DNA of 27,743 nucleotides from an uncultured Eubacteriaceae bacterium (GCA_937880125.1 CALFLU010000086.1:1-27743); one strand, 5' to 3'; counted from the first letter of the stretch, positions 1 through 10,126 are shown. Numbers and translations are program-made. The notes: generated from the letters alone by a model not told the origin.

Positions 1-832
1 GATGGATGCGGGTGTGCCCATCAAAGCGCCGGTGGCAGGCATTGCCATGGGGCTGATTAAAGAAGACGACAGCATCAGCATTTTGTCGGATATTCAGGGT
101 GTGGAAGATCACAACGGCGACATGGACTTTAAAGTAGCGGGAACCAAAGACGGCATTACCGCCATTCAAATGGATATCAAGGTACACGGAATTGATGAAG
201 CTGTGCTGAAAGAGGCGCTGGAGCAGGCACGCAAGGGCAGACTGTTTATCCTAGACAAAATGGCTGAGGTCATCCGTGAGCCGAGAGAAGAGATGAGCCC
301 CTATGCACCGCGCATGTTGAGTCTGCAGATTCCTTCCGAAAAAATCGGCGAAGTCATTGGACCGGGTGGCAAGATGATCAACAAAATCATTGAAGCAACC
401 GGTGTAAAAATAGATATTATGGATGACGGAAAAGCCTATATTGCTTCACCGGATTTGGACAATGCCGAAAAGGCAAAAGGCATGATTGAAGCCATTATCA
501 AAGAAGTTGAAGTGGGTGAAGTTTACGAAGGAAAAGTTGTTCGCATTATTGAAATCGGCGCCTTTGTAGAACTTTTGCCGGGCAAAGAAGGAATGGTGCA
601 TATTTCGAAGTTGGCCCATGAACACGTGAAAAACGTGACGGACGTGGTGCAAGTCGGCGACATCATCAAAGTCAAAGTCAGTGAAATTGACAGCAGAGGG
701 CGCATCAACTTGTCGAGAAAAGATTTGCTGCCCAAACCGGAAGGCTATGTGGAACGACCCGAGCGACCGCGCAATAACAACAGTGGCGGCAGAGGCGGGG
801 ACCGTGGCAGAGGCGGATATAACCGTCGCTAA
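1..832 (+). CDS. pnp: Polyribonucleotide nucleotidyltransferase (PNPase), C-terminal part
   Basis: This is the 3' part of a gene that begins before the window; about 276 residues are visible. PNPase degrades RNA 3' to 5' using phosphate and acts as a ring-shaped trimer in the cytoplasm. The visible part opens in the second RNase PH domain, with the [10 protein letters not shown] stretch that carries catalytic aspartates in the family. A KH domain follows around [11 protein letters not shown], then an S1 domain (about residues 170-245, with GKEGMVHIS and GRINLSRKD). The protein ends in a short Gly/Arg/Asn-rich tail containing RGG-like units, probably an extra RNA-binding patch. dut follows after 35 bp. 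The identification is very secure; only the missing N-terminus is unknown. Confidence 0.97.
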   Translation, partial: MDAGVPIKAPVAGIAMGLIKEDDSISILSDIQGVEDHNGDMDFKVAGTKDGITAIQMDIKVHGIDEAVLKEALEQARKGRLFILDKMAEVIREPREEMSPYAPRMLSLQIPSEKIGEVIGPGGKMINKIIEATGVKIDIMDDGKAYIASPDLDNAEKAKGMIEAIIKEVEVGEVYEGKVVRIIEIGAFVELLPGKEGMVHISKLAHEHVKNVTDVVQVGDIIKVKVSEIDSRGRINLSRKDLLPKPEGYVERPERPRNNNSGGRGGDRGRGGYNRR

Positions 833-867
833 AAAACGGACAATATAACGGTGCAGCGAGCAAGAAT

Positions 868-1302
868 ATGGAGAAAATGACGATTAAAATCATCAATCGT
901 TCGGATAATCCGTTGCCGAAGTATGAATCCGACGGAGCCGCAGGGGTGGATCTTTATGCGGCCGAAGACTGCATTTTACGCAACGGTGTGGTGAGTCTGG
1001 TGTCTACGGGTATTTATGTGCAGTTGCCAAAAGGCTGTGAAGCGCAAATCCGCGGGCGCAGCGGGCTGGCACTGCGATATGGTGTGATGCTGGTCAACGG
1101 CATTGGCACCATTGACAGCGATTATCGCGGTGAAATTAAAGTAATTATGACCACGTGCAAGCAAGAGCCCTATGCCATTCAAAAAGGGCAGCGCATTGCA
1201 CAGATGGTTTTTACTAAATTTATCGAAGCGGAGTTTGAACTAACCGACAGATTGGAAGAAACAATCCGCGATGAAGGCGGATTTGGTTCTTCGGGAAAAT
1301 AG
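868..1302 (+). CDS. dut: dUTP diphosphatase (dUTPase)
   Basis: A trimeric dUTPase of 144 residues, normal length for the family. It hydrolyses dUTP to dUMP and pyrophosphate, keeping uracil out of DNA and supplying thymidylate synthesis. All five family motifs are present in order: AGVDLYA (1), GRSGLA (2), GTIDSDYRGEI with the uracil-site residues (3), RIAQMVF (4) and the flexible C-terminal arm RDEGGFGSSG (5). The start is uncertain. ATG at 868 has only a weak upstream purine stretch, while ATG at 877 has GGAG too close to it; either gives a complete enzyme. It lies 35 bp after pnp and 36 bp before the aspartate kinase gene, so the three are probably co-transcribed. Confidence 0.95.
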   Translation: MEKMTIKIINRSDNPLPKYESDGAAGVDLYAAEDCILRNGVVSLVSTGIYVQLPKGCEAQIRGRSGLALRYGVMLVNGIGTIDSDYRGEIKVIMTTCKQEPYAIQKGQRIAQMVFTKFIEAEFELTDRLEETIRDEGGFGSSGK

Positions 1303-1338
1303 ATGAAATAAAGCCGGAGCAGAAGGAAGTGTTGTTAC

Positions 1339-2523
1339 ATGGAAATTGTGGTTCAAAAATATGGTGGAACCAGTGTAAACAAGCATGAACTGAGGGAAAA
1401 AATCGTAAAAAATGCGATTGACGCAAAGCAAAGGGGACTCAGTCCGATTATTGTGGTGTCGGCAATGGGCAGAAGAGGAGAGCCTTATGCAACGGATTCG
1501 TTGCTGCAATTGCTGCCTGAGCCTGCCAGAAGCAATCAGAGGAATAAGGATTTGCTCATATCTTGTGGAGAAATTATTTCCTGTGTTGTGGTTGCGGAAG
1601 AAATTAATTTAAAAGATTATTATGCCGTGCCGCTTACGGGTTGGCAAGCAGGCATTAAGACCAACGGCATTTTCGGCAACAGCGATATTGTGGATATTGA
1701 CACGACGGTGATTCAAGGATTGCTTGAAAAAGGCATTATCCCTGTCGTTGCGGGCTTTCAGGGTTTGGGAGAAGAAAACGAAATTACCACATTGGGCAGA
1801 GGCGGCAGCGACATTACGGCAACGGCGCTGGGCGTTTTTTTGAACGCGGTGAGCGTGGAAATTTATACCGATGTGGATGGCGTGATGACTGCGGATCCCA
1901 AATTGGTGGACAGCGCACACGTCATTGACAAAATTGACTATGACGAAATTTTTCAGCTGGCCGAATTTGGCGCAAAGGTGCTTCACCCCCGCGCAGTGGA
2001 ATATGCCCAAAAGGGCAACGTGCCTGTGACGATTTTGAATGTAGAACGCGAAGGGCACGGCAGCGGCACGCTCATTTCAAAAATCAACAAATCCTGGGAC
2101 AATGACAAAGTGTTTACGGCAATTACATCGAAGGATAAATTGGTGCAATTTTTGGTCAAGAGCGGACCGGGCTATGAGCGTGTCTTTGACGAACTGGCAA
2201 AAAATCACATCAGCATAGATATGATCAGTATCTTTATTGATGAAAGCATCTTTGTCGTGGAACAGAGTGAAAAAGCACGCACCGAAGAGGTGCTCAAAAG
2301 CATTGGCCTGGCCTATGAAGTGACGGAAGGCTGCAGCAAAATAACCATCGTGGGTTCTCGCATTGCCAATATGCCCGGCATCATTGCAAAGATTATGAGT
2401 GCACTGAACAGTGCGGATGTGCGGGTGTTGCGCTCCACGGACTCCTACACCACGGTGGGCTTGTTGATTAATACGGAGGACGAGAAAAAAGCGGTTAAAA
2501 TTTTGCATGAAAGAATCTTTTAA
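1339..2523 (+). CDS. dapG: Aspartate kinase
   Basis: A 394-residue aspartokinase, the first step of the lysine/diaminopimelate, threonine and methionine pathway (aspartate plus ATP to 4-phospho-aspartate). The N-terminal amino-acid kinase domain has KYGGTS at residues 7-12, GRGGSDITATALG and YTDVDGVMTADPK. Two ACT domains follow (about 265-330 and 340-394), which in this family bind the feedback inhibitor. AAGGAAG ends 9 bp before the ATG. The position after pnp and before ftsK matches the Bacillus dapG isozyme, so I use that name, but the sequence alone does not show whether diaminopimelate, lysine or threonine inhibits it. An intrinsic terminator starts 11 bp after the stop codon, making this the last gene of the pnp unit. 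Confidence 0.93.
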   Translation: MEIVVQKYGGTSVNKHELREKIVKNAIDAKQRGLSPIIVVSAMGRRGEPYATDSLLQLLPEPARSNQRNKDLLISCGEIISCVVVAEEINLKDYYAVPLTGWQAGIKTNGIFGNSDIVDIDTTVIQGLLEKGIIPVVAGFQGLGEENEITTLGRGGSDITATALGVFLNAVSVEIYTDVDGVMTADPKLVDSAHVIDKIDYDEIFQLAEFGAKVLHPRAVEYAQKGNVPVTILNVEREGHGSGTLISKINKSWDNDKVFTAITSKDKLVQFLVKSGPGYERVFDELAKNHISIDMISIFIDESIFVVEQSEKARTEEVLKSIGLAYEVTEGCSKITIVGSRIANMPGIIAKIMSALNSADVRVLRSTDSYTTVGLLINTEDEKKAVKILHERIF

Positions 2524-2534
2524 AGGCCGAATGC

Positions 2535-2567
2535 AAGCTGCCCTGATGTGCATGGGGCAGCTTTTTT
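2535..2567 (+). terminator. Intrinsic terminator after the aspartate kinase gene
   Basis: A 9-bp perfect stem, AAGCTGCCC (2535-2543) with GGGCAGCTT (2555-2563), has an 11-base loop and runs directly into a run of T (2562-2567). It lies just past the aspartate kinase stop and separates that unit from uppP. Confidence 0.9.
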
Positions 2568-2616
2568 GTTGCGCGAAAAATTTCGATCAACATTTTTGTC
2601 TCAACCGGTGAAAGGT

Positions 2617-2645
2617 TTGTATTTTCAATCGCTTTATGTTACAAT
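2617..2645 (+). promoter_or_regulatory. Probable sigma-A promoter for the uppP-ftsK-...-recA operon
   Basis: TTGTAT (2617-2622), a 17-bp spacer and TACAAT (2640-2645) match the -35/-10 consensus at 4/6 and 5/6. It lies between a terminator and uppP, about 90 bp before the start codon. No other promoter of this quality was noticed before recA, so it may drive the whole run to 10843. Confidence 0.65.
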
Positions 2646-2661
2646 TAACAATCGGATAAAA

Positions 2662-2674
2662 GTTGAAATTCAAC
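2662..2674. promoter_or_regulatory. Perfect 6-1-6 palindrome in the uppP leader
   Basis: GTTGAA, one base, TTCAAC forms a perfect inverted repeat about 17 bp past the -10 box, so near +10 of the predicted transcript. That is a plausible operator position for a repressor, but no binding protein can be named and the element is short enough to arise by chance. Confidence 0.3.
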
Positions 2675-2737
2675 ATTTTAACAGAAAATTGCAGAGAAGT
2701 TTTCGCTTCAATTTGAGCAGTTTTATAAGGGGTTTTT

Positions 2738-3577
2738 ATGACGATGTTTGAAGCATTTCTATTAGGGCTGGTGCAAGGTCTTACAGAATTTTTGCCTGTT
2801 TCCAGCTCCGGTCACTTAGCGATTTTGCAAACCTATATGGGATTAGAGGAAGGAGCATTGGCTTTTACGGTGATGCTCCATGCCGGCTCGTTGATAGCGG
2901 TATTTTTAGCTTACCGAAAAAGTGTCATTGCCATTGTTAAAGCGTTTTTCGGTATGATTTCGGACTTGTTTAAAGAGAAAAGTTTGATGATTCGCAAAGA
3001 CAAATACAGATTGTATGTGGTGTTTTTGTTTGTGGCATCCATTCCCGCAGGCATTGTGGGCATATTGTTGGGAGATGGTATCGAGAAAATATTCGGCAGC
3101 GTCATTGTTGTGGCCCTAATGTTGCTCGTTACGGGCGTGTTGCTGACCATCGGCGAAAGAATGGGTAAAAACAACATCAAGCCGATCGAAAAACTGGGGT
3201 TTAAAAATGCGTTGATCGTGGGTTTGTTTCAGGCCTTTGCACTGATTCCCGGTATCTCGCGTTCGGGAACGACCATGGTGGGCGGGCTGTTTCGCGGTCT
3301 AAAAAAAGAAGATGCCGTAGAATTCAGTTTTTTGCTTTCTCTGCCCGCCGTGCTTGGTGCGACATTGCTGAAGTTGAAAGACATTGCCGGCCTAAGTAGC
3401 AGCGGGGTATCGACGGGCACCTTGGCTGTGGGCTTTTTTACCGCCGTGGTTGCGGGCTATTTGGCAATTCGGCTGCTGGTGTTGGTGGTAAAGAAAGACC
3501 GATTGAAGTATTTTGCATATTATTGCTGGGCCGTGGGCGCAGCTGTGTTGATAAAGGAAATATTTTTTAAAGCATAA
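2738..3577 (+). CDS. uppP: Undecaprenyl-diphosphatase (BacA/UppP type)
   Basis: An integral membrane phosphatase of 279 residues, typical length. It removes a phosphate from undecaprenyl diphosphate so the lipid carrier can be reused for peptidoglycan and other wall polymers; overexpression in other species gives bacitracin resistance. The two signature motifs are intact: GLVQGLTEFLPVSSSGH (residues 10-26, with Glu17 and His26) and PGISRSGTT (171-179, with Arg175). About eight hydrophobic segments fit the family topology. AAGGGG sits about 6 bp before the ATG. Its own promoter precedes it, and it is followed after 9 bp by the ftsK reading frame, so it leads the downstream operon. It sits between the aspartate kinase and ftsK genes, where Bacillus has other genes. 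Confidence 0.96.
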   Translation: MTMFEAFLLGLVQGLTEFLPVSSSGHLAILQTYMGLEEGALAFTVMLHAGSLIAVFLAYRKSVIAIVKAFFGMISDLFKEKSLMIRKDKYRLYVVFLFVASIPAGIVGILLGDGIEKIFGSVIVVALMLLVTGVLLTIGERMGKNNIKPIEKLGFKNALIVGLFQAFALIPGISRSGTTMVGGLFRGLKKEDAVEFSFLLSLPAVLGATLLKLKDIAGLSSSGVSTGTLAVGFFTAVVAGYLAIRLLVLVVKKDRLKYFAYYCWAVGAAVLIKEIFFKA

Positions 3578-3598
3578 AACACAGAGGTGAAGAAACCG

Positions 3599-5941
3599 TT
3601 GGCATCGACGAGACAGACTAAAAGGCAGGAGACCATCAAAAAGCGACTTCAAAAAGAACGATTGTTCAATGAAGCCGTGGGGATGGTATTGCTTTTTTTG
3701 GGTGTTATCGGTATTTATACACTGTTTGCCGAAAATGCGGGCATTGTCGGCAATATCTATAACAAGGCGGGGCAAATCTTATTTGGCGATGTCGGCATCT
3801 ATGGCATGATGTTTTCGCTGATTGTGTGCGGAATTTATATCATTGTGCGCTATCGGCCGCTGCGTATGAATAAAAAAATCTTTCTGTTGTTTATATTTCT
3901 CATTAATTTTTGCATGATTTTGCATGTTAAAACCGTTTTGGGCATTGCGGAACCTTTTTTGAAAAACGCATGGGGCATTGCCATGGGTGCACAGCCCGGC
4001 AACGCCGGCGGCATATTCGGTATTGTGCTGTCAAGGGCGTTGGTGCAGTTGCTGTCGGATACGGGAACATATATTTTCATTGCCTTTGTTTCGCTGATTA
4101 TGCTGCTGCTTTTGTTTCGCAAGAGTATCGGACAAATGATGTATGATACCCGCGACAAAAAGACCGCGAAAAATAAAGACAAAGTCGGCGTCAACAATAT
4201 TTTGAAAGAAGAGGCAAAACGCAAAGAAACCGCAGGCGGACAAAAGCATTTGGCAAAAGTCGAAAAGTGGATATCCCAAATGGAAAACAGTCCCGAAGAA
4301 ACCGAAAAAGCCGATATACAGCAAGTGCGTGACGGCTTTATGAATGCGGCCATTGAAGCTAAAAACGCATCAAAACATAAAGATGCGGAATTGATAAAAA
4401 TAGAAATGAACAAGGACGGCGAAAAAAAGCAAGACAAGCAACCCAAAAAAGAAGAGCCCGAAGAGGCTATGCGTATTCGTGCGGCGAGCGACCAATACGT
4501 TTTTCCGCCGCTGTCGCTGTTGGATGATACAGAAACAAAGGGCGATGTCACACGGCAAGAGACACTGCACAATGCGGAAAAACTGCAAAGCACACTGCAA
4601 AGCTTTGGCATTACCGCCAAATTGGTAGGTATCTCGGTGGGACCCACGGTGACGCGTTATGAGTTGGAGCCGCAGGCAGGGATTCGTGTGAACAAAATTG
4701 TCAATTTGTCCGATGACATTGCGCTCACACTGGCAGCACCTCGGGTGCGCATTGAGGCGCCCATTCCCGGGAAAAGTGCGGTGGGTATTGAAGTGCCCAA
4801 CAAAAACATTGCAACGGTGCACATTCATCAAGTGCTTTCTTCCAAGGAGTTTAAAGAACACAAATCCCCCATTGCCATTGGCCTGGGTAAAGACCTTTCC
4901 GGTCAAAACCTCATGTGCGACTTGCGAAAAATGCCGCATATTTTGATAGCCGGTGCCACGGGATCGGGCAAAAGTGTGTGCATTAACGCGATTTTGGCAT
5001 CGATTATCTATCGCAGTTCCCCAAAAGATGTGCGGTTGATTTTGGTTGACCCGAAGATGGTTGAGCTGAATATGTATAACGGAATTCCGCATTTGTTGAT
5101 TCCGGTGGTGACTGATCCCAAGCAGGCGGCGAGTGCGTTGAACTGGGCTGTGAATGAAATGATGGAACGGTATCAAAAATTTGCCGATACCAAAGTGAGG
5201 GATATCAGCAGTTACAACGACAAAGCCGAGGCGGAAAACACAGAAAAAATGCCCCTCATTGTTGTGATTATCGACGAATTGGCAGATTTGATGATGGTTG
5301 CGCCCCAGCAAGTGGAAAGTGCCATTTGCCGCCTGGCGCAGTTGGCGCGTGCAGCGGGTATTCATCTGGTTTTGGCTACGCAGCGCCCATCGGTGGATGT
5401 TATTACCGGCTTAATCAAGGCAAACATTCCTTCGCGTCTGTCGTTTATGGTCGCTTCACAGGTGGACTCCAGAACCGTTTTAGATATGGGAGGCGCCGAA
5501 AAATTAATGGGTAACGGCGATATGCTCTATTATCCTGCGGGAACAAACCAACCCCAGCGTGCTCAATGCGCTTTTATCAGTCAGCGTGAAGTGGAACGCG
5601 TAGTGGATTATATTAAAAAACACAGCAATCAAGCCTACAACGAAGAAATTATAGAAAAAATCACAACGCCCAAGGCAAGCGCTTCCGACTTTGAAGACGA
5701 GCTGTTTGACGAGGCGGTCAATTTGGCCATGGAGCGAGGTCAAATCTCTACTTCTATGATTCAAAGAAAGCTGCGCATTGGCTATGCCCGTGCCGGCAGA
5801 ATGATCGATGAGATGGAGGAGAGGGGAATTGTCTCACCCGCTGACGGCAGCCGACCGCGCAATGTGCTTATGAGCTATGAAGAATACCATGCGGGTGCCG
5901 ATGAGGCCGAAGCAGATATTGCAAAGGAAGAACATGAATAA
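3599..5941 (+). CDS. ftsK: DNA translocase FtsK/SpoIIIE family
   Basis: A membrane-anchored ATPase that pumps double-stranded DNA at the division septum. The N-terminal ~190 residues hold four hydrophobic segments. A charged Lys/Glu-rich linker follows to about residue 295, then the motor domain with Walker A GATGSGKS (452-459) and Walker [11 protein letters not shown]. The C-terminal winged-helix gamma domain, which reads polar DNA motifs, spans roughly the last 80 residues ([20 protein letters not shown]). Start choice: the frame is open from GTG 3587, but AGAGGTG (3583-3589) covers that codon and is well placed as ribosome binding site for the in-frame TTG at 3599, giving 780 residues. The stop overlaps the rimO start by 8 bp. 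SpoIIIE and FtsK cannot be told apart by motif. Confidence 0.95.
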   Translation: MASTRQTKRQETIKKRLQKERLFNEAVGMVLLFLGVIGIYTLFAENAGIVGNIYNKAGQILFGDVGIYGMMFSLIVCGIYIIVRYRPLRMNKKIFLLFIFLINFCMILHVKTVLGIAEPFLKNAWGIAMGAQPGNAGGIFGIVLSRALVQLLSDTGTYIFIAFVSLIMLLLLFRKSIGQMMYDTRDKKTAKNKDKVGVNNILKEEAKRKETAGGQKHLAKVEKWISQMENSPEETEKADIQQVRDGFMNAAIEAKNASKHKDAELIKIEMNKDGEKKQDKQPKKEEPEEAMRIRAASDQYVFPPLSLLDDTETKGDVTRQETLHNAEKLQSTLQSFGITAKLVGISVGPTVTRYELEPQAGIRVNKIVNLSDDIALTLAAPRVRIEAPIPGKSAVGIEVPNKNIATVHIHQVLSSKEFKEHKSPIAIGLGKDLSGQNLMCDLRKMPHILIAGATGSGKSVCINAILASIIYRSSPKDVRLILVDPKMVELNMYNGIPHLLIPVVTDPKQAASALNWAVNEMMERYQKFADTKVRDISSYNDKAEAENTEKMPLIVVIIDELADLMMVAPQQVESAICRLAQLARAAGIHLVLATQRPSVDVITGLIKANIPSRLSFMVASQVDSRTVLDMGGAEKLMGNGDMLYYPAGTNQPQRAQCAFISQREVERVVDYIKKHSNQAYNEEIIEKITTPKASASDFEDELFDEAVNLAMERGQISTSMIQRKLRIGYARAGRMIDEMEERGIVSPADGSRPRNVLMSYEEYHAGADEAEADIAKEEHE

Positions 5942-7277
5942 ACAAATCTATTTTGTATCTTTGGGTTGTGCAAAAAATTTGACCGATACGGAGAGCATGG
6001 TTGCCCTTTTGCAAGGAGCAGGACATGTTCTTTGTCATAAAATCGAAGAAGCGGATTACATCATCATCAATACCTGCGCTTTTATTCAGGCGGCAAAAGA
6101 AGAAGCCGTAGAAGAAATTTTATTGGCGGCAGAGCAAAAAAAAGAGAATCCCGATGTCAAAATCATTGTTGCAGGATGCCTTGCTCAGCGCTATGGCGAG
6201 GAACTTGTCGAGGCGTTGGCGGAAGTGGACGGCTTTGTGGGAACGGGTCAATACATGCAGATACTGAATGTCATGAAACAAATCGAGGCAGGTAGCCCGA
6301 CTTGTTTGACAGAGGGAATCAATGCGCCGATTGCATCGCACCAACGGACGATCTTAACAAAAAAACCGGTGGCGTATTTAAAAATCAGCGAAGGATGTTC
6401 GCGCAATTGCACATACTGTATTATTCCCCAACTGCGAGGTGATTATCGCAGCAGAACATTGGAAGATATTGTTGCGGAAGCAAAGACGCTGGCAAAAGAA
6501 GGATACCGTGAACTGGTGTTGGTGGCGCAAGATGTGACACTATATGGCATAGATTTGTATCAGGAAAAAGCACTGGCAAAGTTGCTTCATGCTCTCAACG
6601 AAATAGATGAGCTGTTGTGGATACGCCTGATGTATGCGTACCCGGAAGGCATTGACGACGAAATCATCGACAGCATCAAAACACTTGACAAAGTTCAAAA
6701 ATATATTGATATGCCCCTGCAGCATGTAAACGACAAAATATTAAAAGAGATGGGCAGACACACAACCAAACAGCAAATTGAGCAACTTTACACCAAATTG
6801 CGAGATACCGTGCAAGGCATTACGCTGCGCACGACATTTATTGTGGGATTTCCGGGCGAGACGGAAGAGGAGTATCGTGAAATAGTAAACTTTATTGAAG
6901 AATATCCCTTTGATAAAGTGGGTGTGTTTCAATATTCCAGAGAAGAGGGCACTCCTGCGGCACAAATGCCCCATCAAGTTTCTGCGGCGACAAAACAACG
7001 CAGGCAAGAGATGTTGATGGAAAAACAACAGTCGATATCCCTTGAAAGCAACCGCGCCTTTATCGGAAAAAAACTTCAAGTGCTGGTGGTGGAAAAGCTT
7101 GAAGAAAATATTTATCTGGCGCGCAGCTATCGTGATGCACCGGATGTTGACGGCGGCGTGATGGTTATTTCTGATGAAAAACTGTTGCTCGGACAATATT
7201 ACAACTGCCTGATTACCGAAGCGGATACCTATGATTTGATTGGAGAGGTTTGCAAGGAAGATGAACATAGCCAATAG
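5934..7277 (+). CDS. rimO: Ribosomal protein S12 methylthiotransferase RimO
   Basis: A radical-SAM enzyme of 447 residues that adds a methylthio group to a conserved aspartate of ribosomal protein S12. The N-terminal MTTase domain has the three cluster cysteines: SLGCAKN (Cys12), NTCAF (Cys48) and AGCLAQ (Cys82). The radical-SAM cluster is C155-x3-C159-x2-C162, followed by [11 protein letters not shown], the RimO version of this motif rather than that of Mia[11 protein letters not shown] and YSREEGTPA also fit. A C-terminal TRAM-like domain (about 380-440) should bind substrate. ATG 5934 has AAGGAAG just upstream and overlaps the ftsK stop (ATGAATAA). An in-frame start 57 bp earlier lies inside ftsK and adds residues not seen in the family. 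The 3' end overlaps pgsA by 17 bp. Confidence 0.95.
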   Translation: MNKQIYFVSLGCAKNLTDTESMVALLQGAGHVLCHKIEEADYIIINTCAFIQAAKEEAVEEILLAAEQKKENPDVKIIVAGCLAQRYGEELVEALAEVDGFVGTGQYMQILNVMKQIEAGSPTCLTEGINAPIASHQRTILTKKPVAYLKISEGCSRNCTYCIIPQLRGDYRSRTLEDIVAEAKTLAKEGYRELVLVAQDVTLYGIDLYQEKALAKLLHALNEIDELLWIRLMYAYPEGIDDEIIDSIKTLDKVQKYIDMPLQHVNDKILKEMGRHTTKQQIEQLYTKLRDTVQGITLRTTFIVGFPGETEEEYREIVNFIEEYPFDKVGVFQYSREEGTPAAQMPHQVSAATKQRRQEMLMEKQQSISLESNRAFIGKKLQVLVVEKLEENIYLARSYRDAPDVDGGVMVISDEKLLLGQYYNCLITEADTYDLIGEVCKEDEHSQ

Positions 7278-7797
7278 ACTCACGTTTCTCAGAGTTCTTT
7301 TGATACCCATTTATATTTTGCTGTTTTTGGCAGATTTCAGCGGACATTATTTTTATGCGTTGGCGGTGTATGCCCTTGCCAGCTTTACGGATTTTTTGGA
7401 CGGATATTTGGCGAGAAGCCGAAATTTGGTTTCCACCTTCGGCAAATTTGCAGATCCCTTGGCAGACAAAATGCTGGTTACGGCAGCATTGCTTTGTTTT
7501 ATGCTCATCGGTCGCATCAATTTATGGATTGTGTTTCTCATTTTGTTCAGAGAATTTGCCGTAACAGGCCTGCGGGCGGCTGTTGCCGCAGAGGGTGTGG
7601 TGTTGGCGGCGGGAAAATCGGGCAAATTAAAAACAGTCATACAAATGATCGGGCTGATTTATTTGCATGTTGAAATCGGCCTGCGTCTTTCAAGCACCCT
7701 GGTAGGAGATGTATTTATTTGGCTTATGCTGCTGCTGACTGTGGCGTCAGGCGTGGAGTATTTTTATAAAAATCGAAAAAAAATAAGTATAAAGTAG
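7261..7797 (+). CDS. pgsA: CDP-diacylglycerol--glycerol-3-phosphate 3-phosphatidyltransferase
   Basis: A membrane enzyme of 178 residues that makes phosphatidylglycerol phosphate, the committed step to phosphatidylglycerol and cardiolipin. The CDP-alcohol phosphotransferase signature is complete: Asp47-Gly48-x2-Ala51-Arg52-x8-Gly61-x3-Asp65-x3-Asp69, with a further Asp44. Several hydrophobic helices surround it. ATG 7261 gives the usual start [16 protein letters not shown] at 7240 is also in frame, and GGAGAGG (7242-7248) lies a long 12 bp before the ATG, so translation may depend partly on coupling to rimO, which overlaps by 17 bp. The order pgsA-cinA-recA is conserved in many Bacillota. Its stop codon is embedded in the cinA ribosome binding site. 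Confidence 0.94.
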   Translation: MNIANRLTFLRVLLIPIYILLFLADFSGHYFYALAVYALASFTDFLDGYLARSRNLVSTFGKFADPLADKMLVTAALLCFMLIGRINLWIVFLILFREFAVTGLRAAVAAEGVVLAAGKSGKLKTVIQMIGLIYLHVEIGLRLSSTLVGDVFIWLMLLLTVASGVEYFYKNRKKISIK

Positions 7798-7809
7798 GAG
7801 CGCAAAAAT

Positions 7810-9048
7810 ATGAATTGCGAAATTATCTGTGTGGGAACGGAGATATTGTTGGGAGACATTATTAACACAAACTCTCAGTACATTTCAAAAAGTTTGAGCG
7901 AGATAGGTCTGAATTTGCTTTATCATACCACCACGGGAGACAACCCCAAGCGACTGAAGGCCGCCTTTGAAGAAGCCTACGAGCGAAGCGACATTGTCAT
8001 TGCCACAGGCGGGCTCGGGCCCACGCAAGACGACTTGACAAAAGAGACCGCGGCAGAAGTGATGGGCCTTGAAATGGAAGTGAATGAAGAATGGATGAAA
8101 AATCTGGAAATCATTTTCAAAGACAGAATGACGCCCAATAACCTCAAGCAGGCAGATATTCCCAAAGGGGCGAAAATGCTCTATAATCAAAACGGCACTG
8201 CCCCCGGCGTGTTGATCGAAAATGAAGAAAAAACCAAGGCCATTATATTACTACCCGGTCCGCCCAGAGAGATGATTCCGATGTTTGATGAGTGCGTGAT
8301 GCCTTATTTGATGAAAAAATCGGGCAAGACGTTTTATTCGAGATATTATAAGATCACCAACTACGGCGAAAGTGCACTGGAGCATGTGCTGTTGGATTTA
8401 TTTGATAAACAGAGCAATCCCACCATTGCAACCTACGCCAAGGAGAACGGAATTTTGTTGCGTGTGACGGCAAATGCGGACAACAAAGAAGATGCGGATG
8501 TGTTGTTGCAAAAATATGAAGATATTATTTATCAGCGTGTGGGAGACGGCATTTTTGCCACAGAAGATATCAGTCTTTCGCAAGTGGTGTTGAATTTGTT
8601 GGAAGAAAAAGGCATGATGCTGGCCGCTGCAGAATCTTGCACCGGCGGCAACATTGCTGCGGCAATTACCGAACTGCCCGGCTCGTCGAAGGTGTTTTAC
8701 GGCAGCATGGTCACATACAGCAACGAAGCAAAAATGAAAGTGTTGGGTGTGAAAAAGGAAACGCTGGATCAGTTTGGCGCAGTCAGCGAAGAGACCGCCA
8801 GAGAAATGGTTCAAGGACTTGCCAAGCTCAGCGACGCGGATATTTCCGTTGCGGTAACAGGAATTTCCGGACCGGAGGGTGGCAGTGAAAAAAAACCTGT
8901 GGGACTGTGCTATGTAGCCGTGTCCTATCAAGATAAGGTATTTTGCGAGAAAGTGACATACCCCACGCGAAGAAGATCACACCAACTGCGCATGACCGGC
9001 TATGCGTTGAATATGGTTCGGCAAATAATATTAGAAGACGATAAATAG
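7810..9048 (+). CDS. cinA: CinA: competence/damage-inducible protein with nicotinamide-nucleotide amidase domain
   Basis: A two-domain protein of 412 residues. The N-terminal MoaB/MogA-like domain (about 1-170) carries CVGTEILLGDIINTN and ATGGLGPTQDD; in characterised homologues it has ADP-ribose pyrophosphatase activity. The C-terminal PncC-type amidase domain (about 250-405) has AAAESCTGGNIA, GSMVTYSNEAK and VTGISGPEGG, and converts nicotinamide mononucleotide to nicotinate mononucleotide in pyridine-nucleotide salvage. AGGAG (7796-7800) lies 9 bp before the ATG. It precedes recA by 28 bp with no terminator, the arrangement linked in pneumococcus to competence-induced co-expression. No competence-type promoter was recognised here, so constitutive expression in the operon is the simpler reading. 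Confidence 0.94.
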   Translation: MNCEIICVGTEILLGDIINTNSQYISKSLSEIGLNLLYHTTTGDNPKRLKAAFEEAYERSDIVIATGGLGPTQDDLTKETAAEVMGLEMEVNEEWMKNLEIIFKDRMTPNNLKQADIPKGAKMLYNQNGTAPGVLIENEEKTKAIILLPGPPREMIPMFDECVMPYLMKKSGKTFYSRYYKITNYGESALEHVLLDLFDKQSNPTIATYAKENGILLRVTANADNKEDADVLLQKYEDIIYQRVGDGIFATEDISLSQVVLNLLEEKGMMLAAAESCTGGNIAAAITELPGSSKVFYGSMVTYSNEAKMKVLGVKKETLDQFGAVSEETAREMVQGLAKLSDADISVAVTGISGPEGGSEKKPVGLCYVAVSYQDKVFCEKVTYPTRRRSHQLRMTGYALNMVRQIILEDDK

Positions 9049-9076
9049 AGAAAATAAATAGAAGCGGGTGAATAGA

Positions 9077-10126
9077 ATGGAAAAAGATAAAGCATTGGAA
9101 TTGACGATAAAAAGCTTGGAAAAGCAATTCGGAGAGGGCTCTGTTATGCGGCTTGGCGACAATGCGGCAAGCATGAATGTAGAGGCTATCTCCACATCGT
9201 CCATCGGACTGGATATTGCCCTGGGCATAGGCGGTGTACCGCGCGGGCGCATTGTAGAGGTCTATGGTCCGGAGTCTTCCGGAAAAACCACAGTGGCACT
9301 GCACATGGCGGCCGAAGCGCAAAAGCAAGGCGGCATTGCGGCATTTGTGGATGCCGAACATGCCCTGGATCCGGTGTATGCCAGAGCATTGGGTGTAGAT
9401 ATTGACAACTTAATTGTTTCGCAACCGGACACAGGAGAGCAGGCGCTTGAAATTGTGGAAGCCCTTGTGCGCAGCGGCGCAGTGGACATTGTGGTCGTGG
9501 ACTCTGTGGCGGCGCTGGTGCCCCGTGCAGAAATTGAAGGAGAAATGGGAGACCAGCACATCGGCTTGCAGGCAAGACTGATGTCTCAGGCGCTGCGCAA
9601 GTTGGCGGGAGCGGTAAGCAAAAGCAATTGCTGTGCGATTTTCATTAACCAGCTGCGCGAAAAAGTGGGTATTATGTTTGGCAATCCCGAAGTAACACCG
9701 GGGGGCAGGGCTTTAAAATTTTATTCCTCCGTGCGACTGGAAGTAAGGCGTATTGAAACCATCAAACACGGCACGGACATGGTGGGCAGCCGCACACGTG
9801 TCAAAGTCGTAAAAAATAAAGTTGCACCACCCTTTAAGTCTGCGGATTTTGACATTATGTACGGAAAAGGCATCTCCAGAGAAGGTGACATTGTAGACGT
9901 GGCAAGCGAGGCGGGCATTGTGGAAAAATCGGGGGCTTGGTATTCCTACAACGGCGAACGACTTGGACAAGGGCGAGAAAACATCAAAAAATATCTCGAA
10001 GAAAATCCGGCTGTCTGCGATGAAATTGAAGGAAAAATCAGAGACCACTTTGGAATCGAACAAAACAAACCTGCCACAGAAAGAGTCTATGACAATTTGA
10101 ATTTGGACGGCAAAAAGAAGAAGTAA
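9077..10126 (+). CDS. recA: Recombinase RecA
   Basis: The central recombinase of homologous repair and co-protease of the SOS response; it forms ATP-dependent filaments on single-stranded DNA. It has 349 residues, normal for bacteria. Walker A is GPESSGKTT (64-72), Walker B is [10 protein letters not shown], and the DNA-binding loop region reads [16 protein letters not shown]. The basic C-terminus ends in KKKK. The frame is open from GTG 9068, but GGGTG (9066-9070) is well placed for ATG 9077, which gives the usual N-terminus [12 protein letters not shown]. No LexA-type box (GAAC-N4-GTTC) was found upstream, so expression probably relies on the operon. A HAD-family gene rather than recX follows. 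Confidence 0.98.
   Translation: MEKDKALELTIKSLEKQFGEGSVMRLGDNAASMNVEAISTSSIGLDIALGIGGVPRGRIVEVYGPESSGKTTVALHMAAEAQKQGGIAAFVDAEHALDPVYARALGVDIDNLIVSQPDTGEQALEIVEALVRSGAVDIVVVDSVAALVPRAEIEGEMGDQHIGLQARLMSQALRKLAGAVSKSNCCAIFINQLREKVGIMFGNPEVTPGGRALKFYSSVRLEVRRIETIKHGTDMVGSRTRVKVVKNKVAPPFKSADFDIMYGKGISREGDIVDVASEAGIVEKSGAWYSYNGERLGQGRENIKKYLEENPAVCDEIEGKIRDHFGIEQNKPATERVYDNLNLDGKKKK

Noticed and set aside
4370..5365. A 331-codon open frame on the - strand across ftsK
   Set aside because: It is antisense to the conserved FtsK motor domain, rich in His, Asn, Arg and Cys as shadow frames are here, and has no recognisable domain.
5877..5933. Longer N-terminus for RimO
   Set aside because: The extra codons lie inside ftsK, while ATG 5934 has AAGGAAG upstream and gives the family's usual start.
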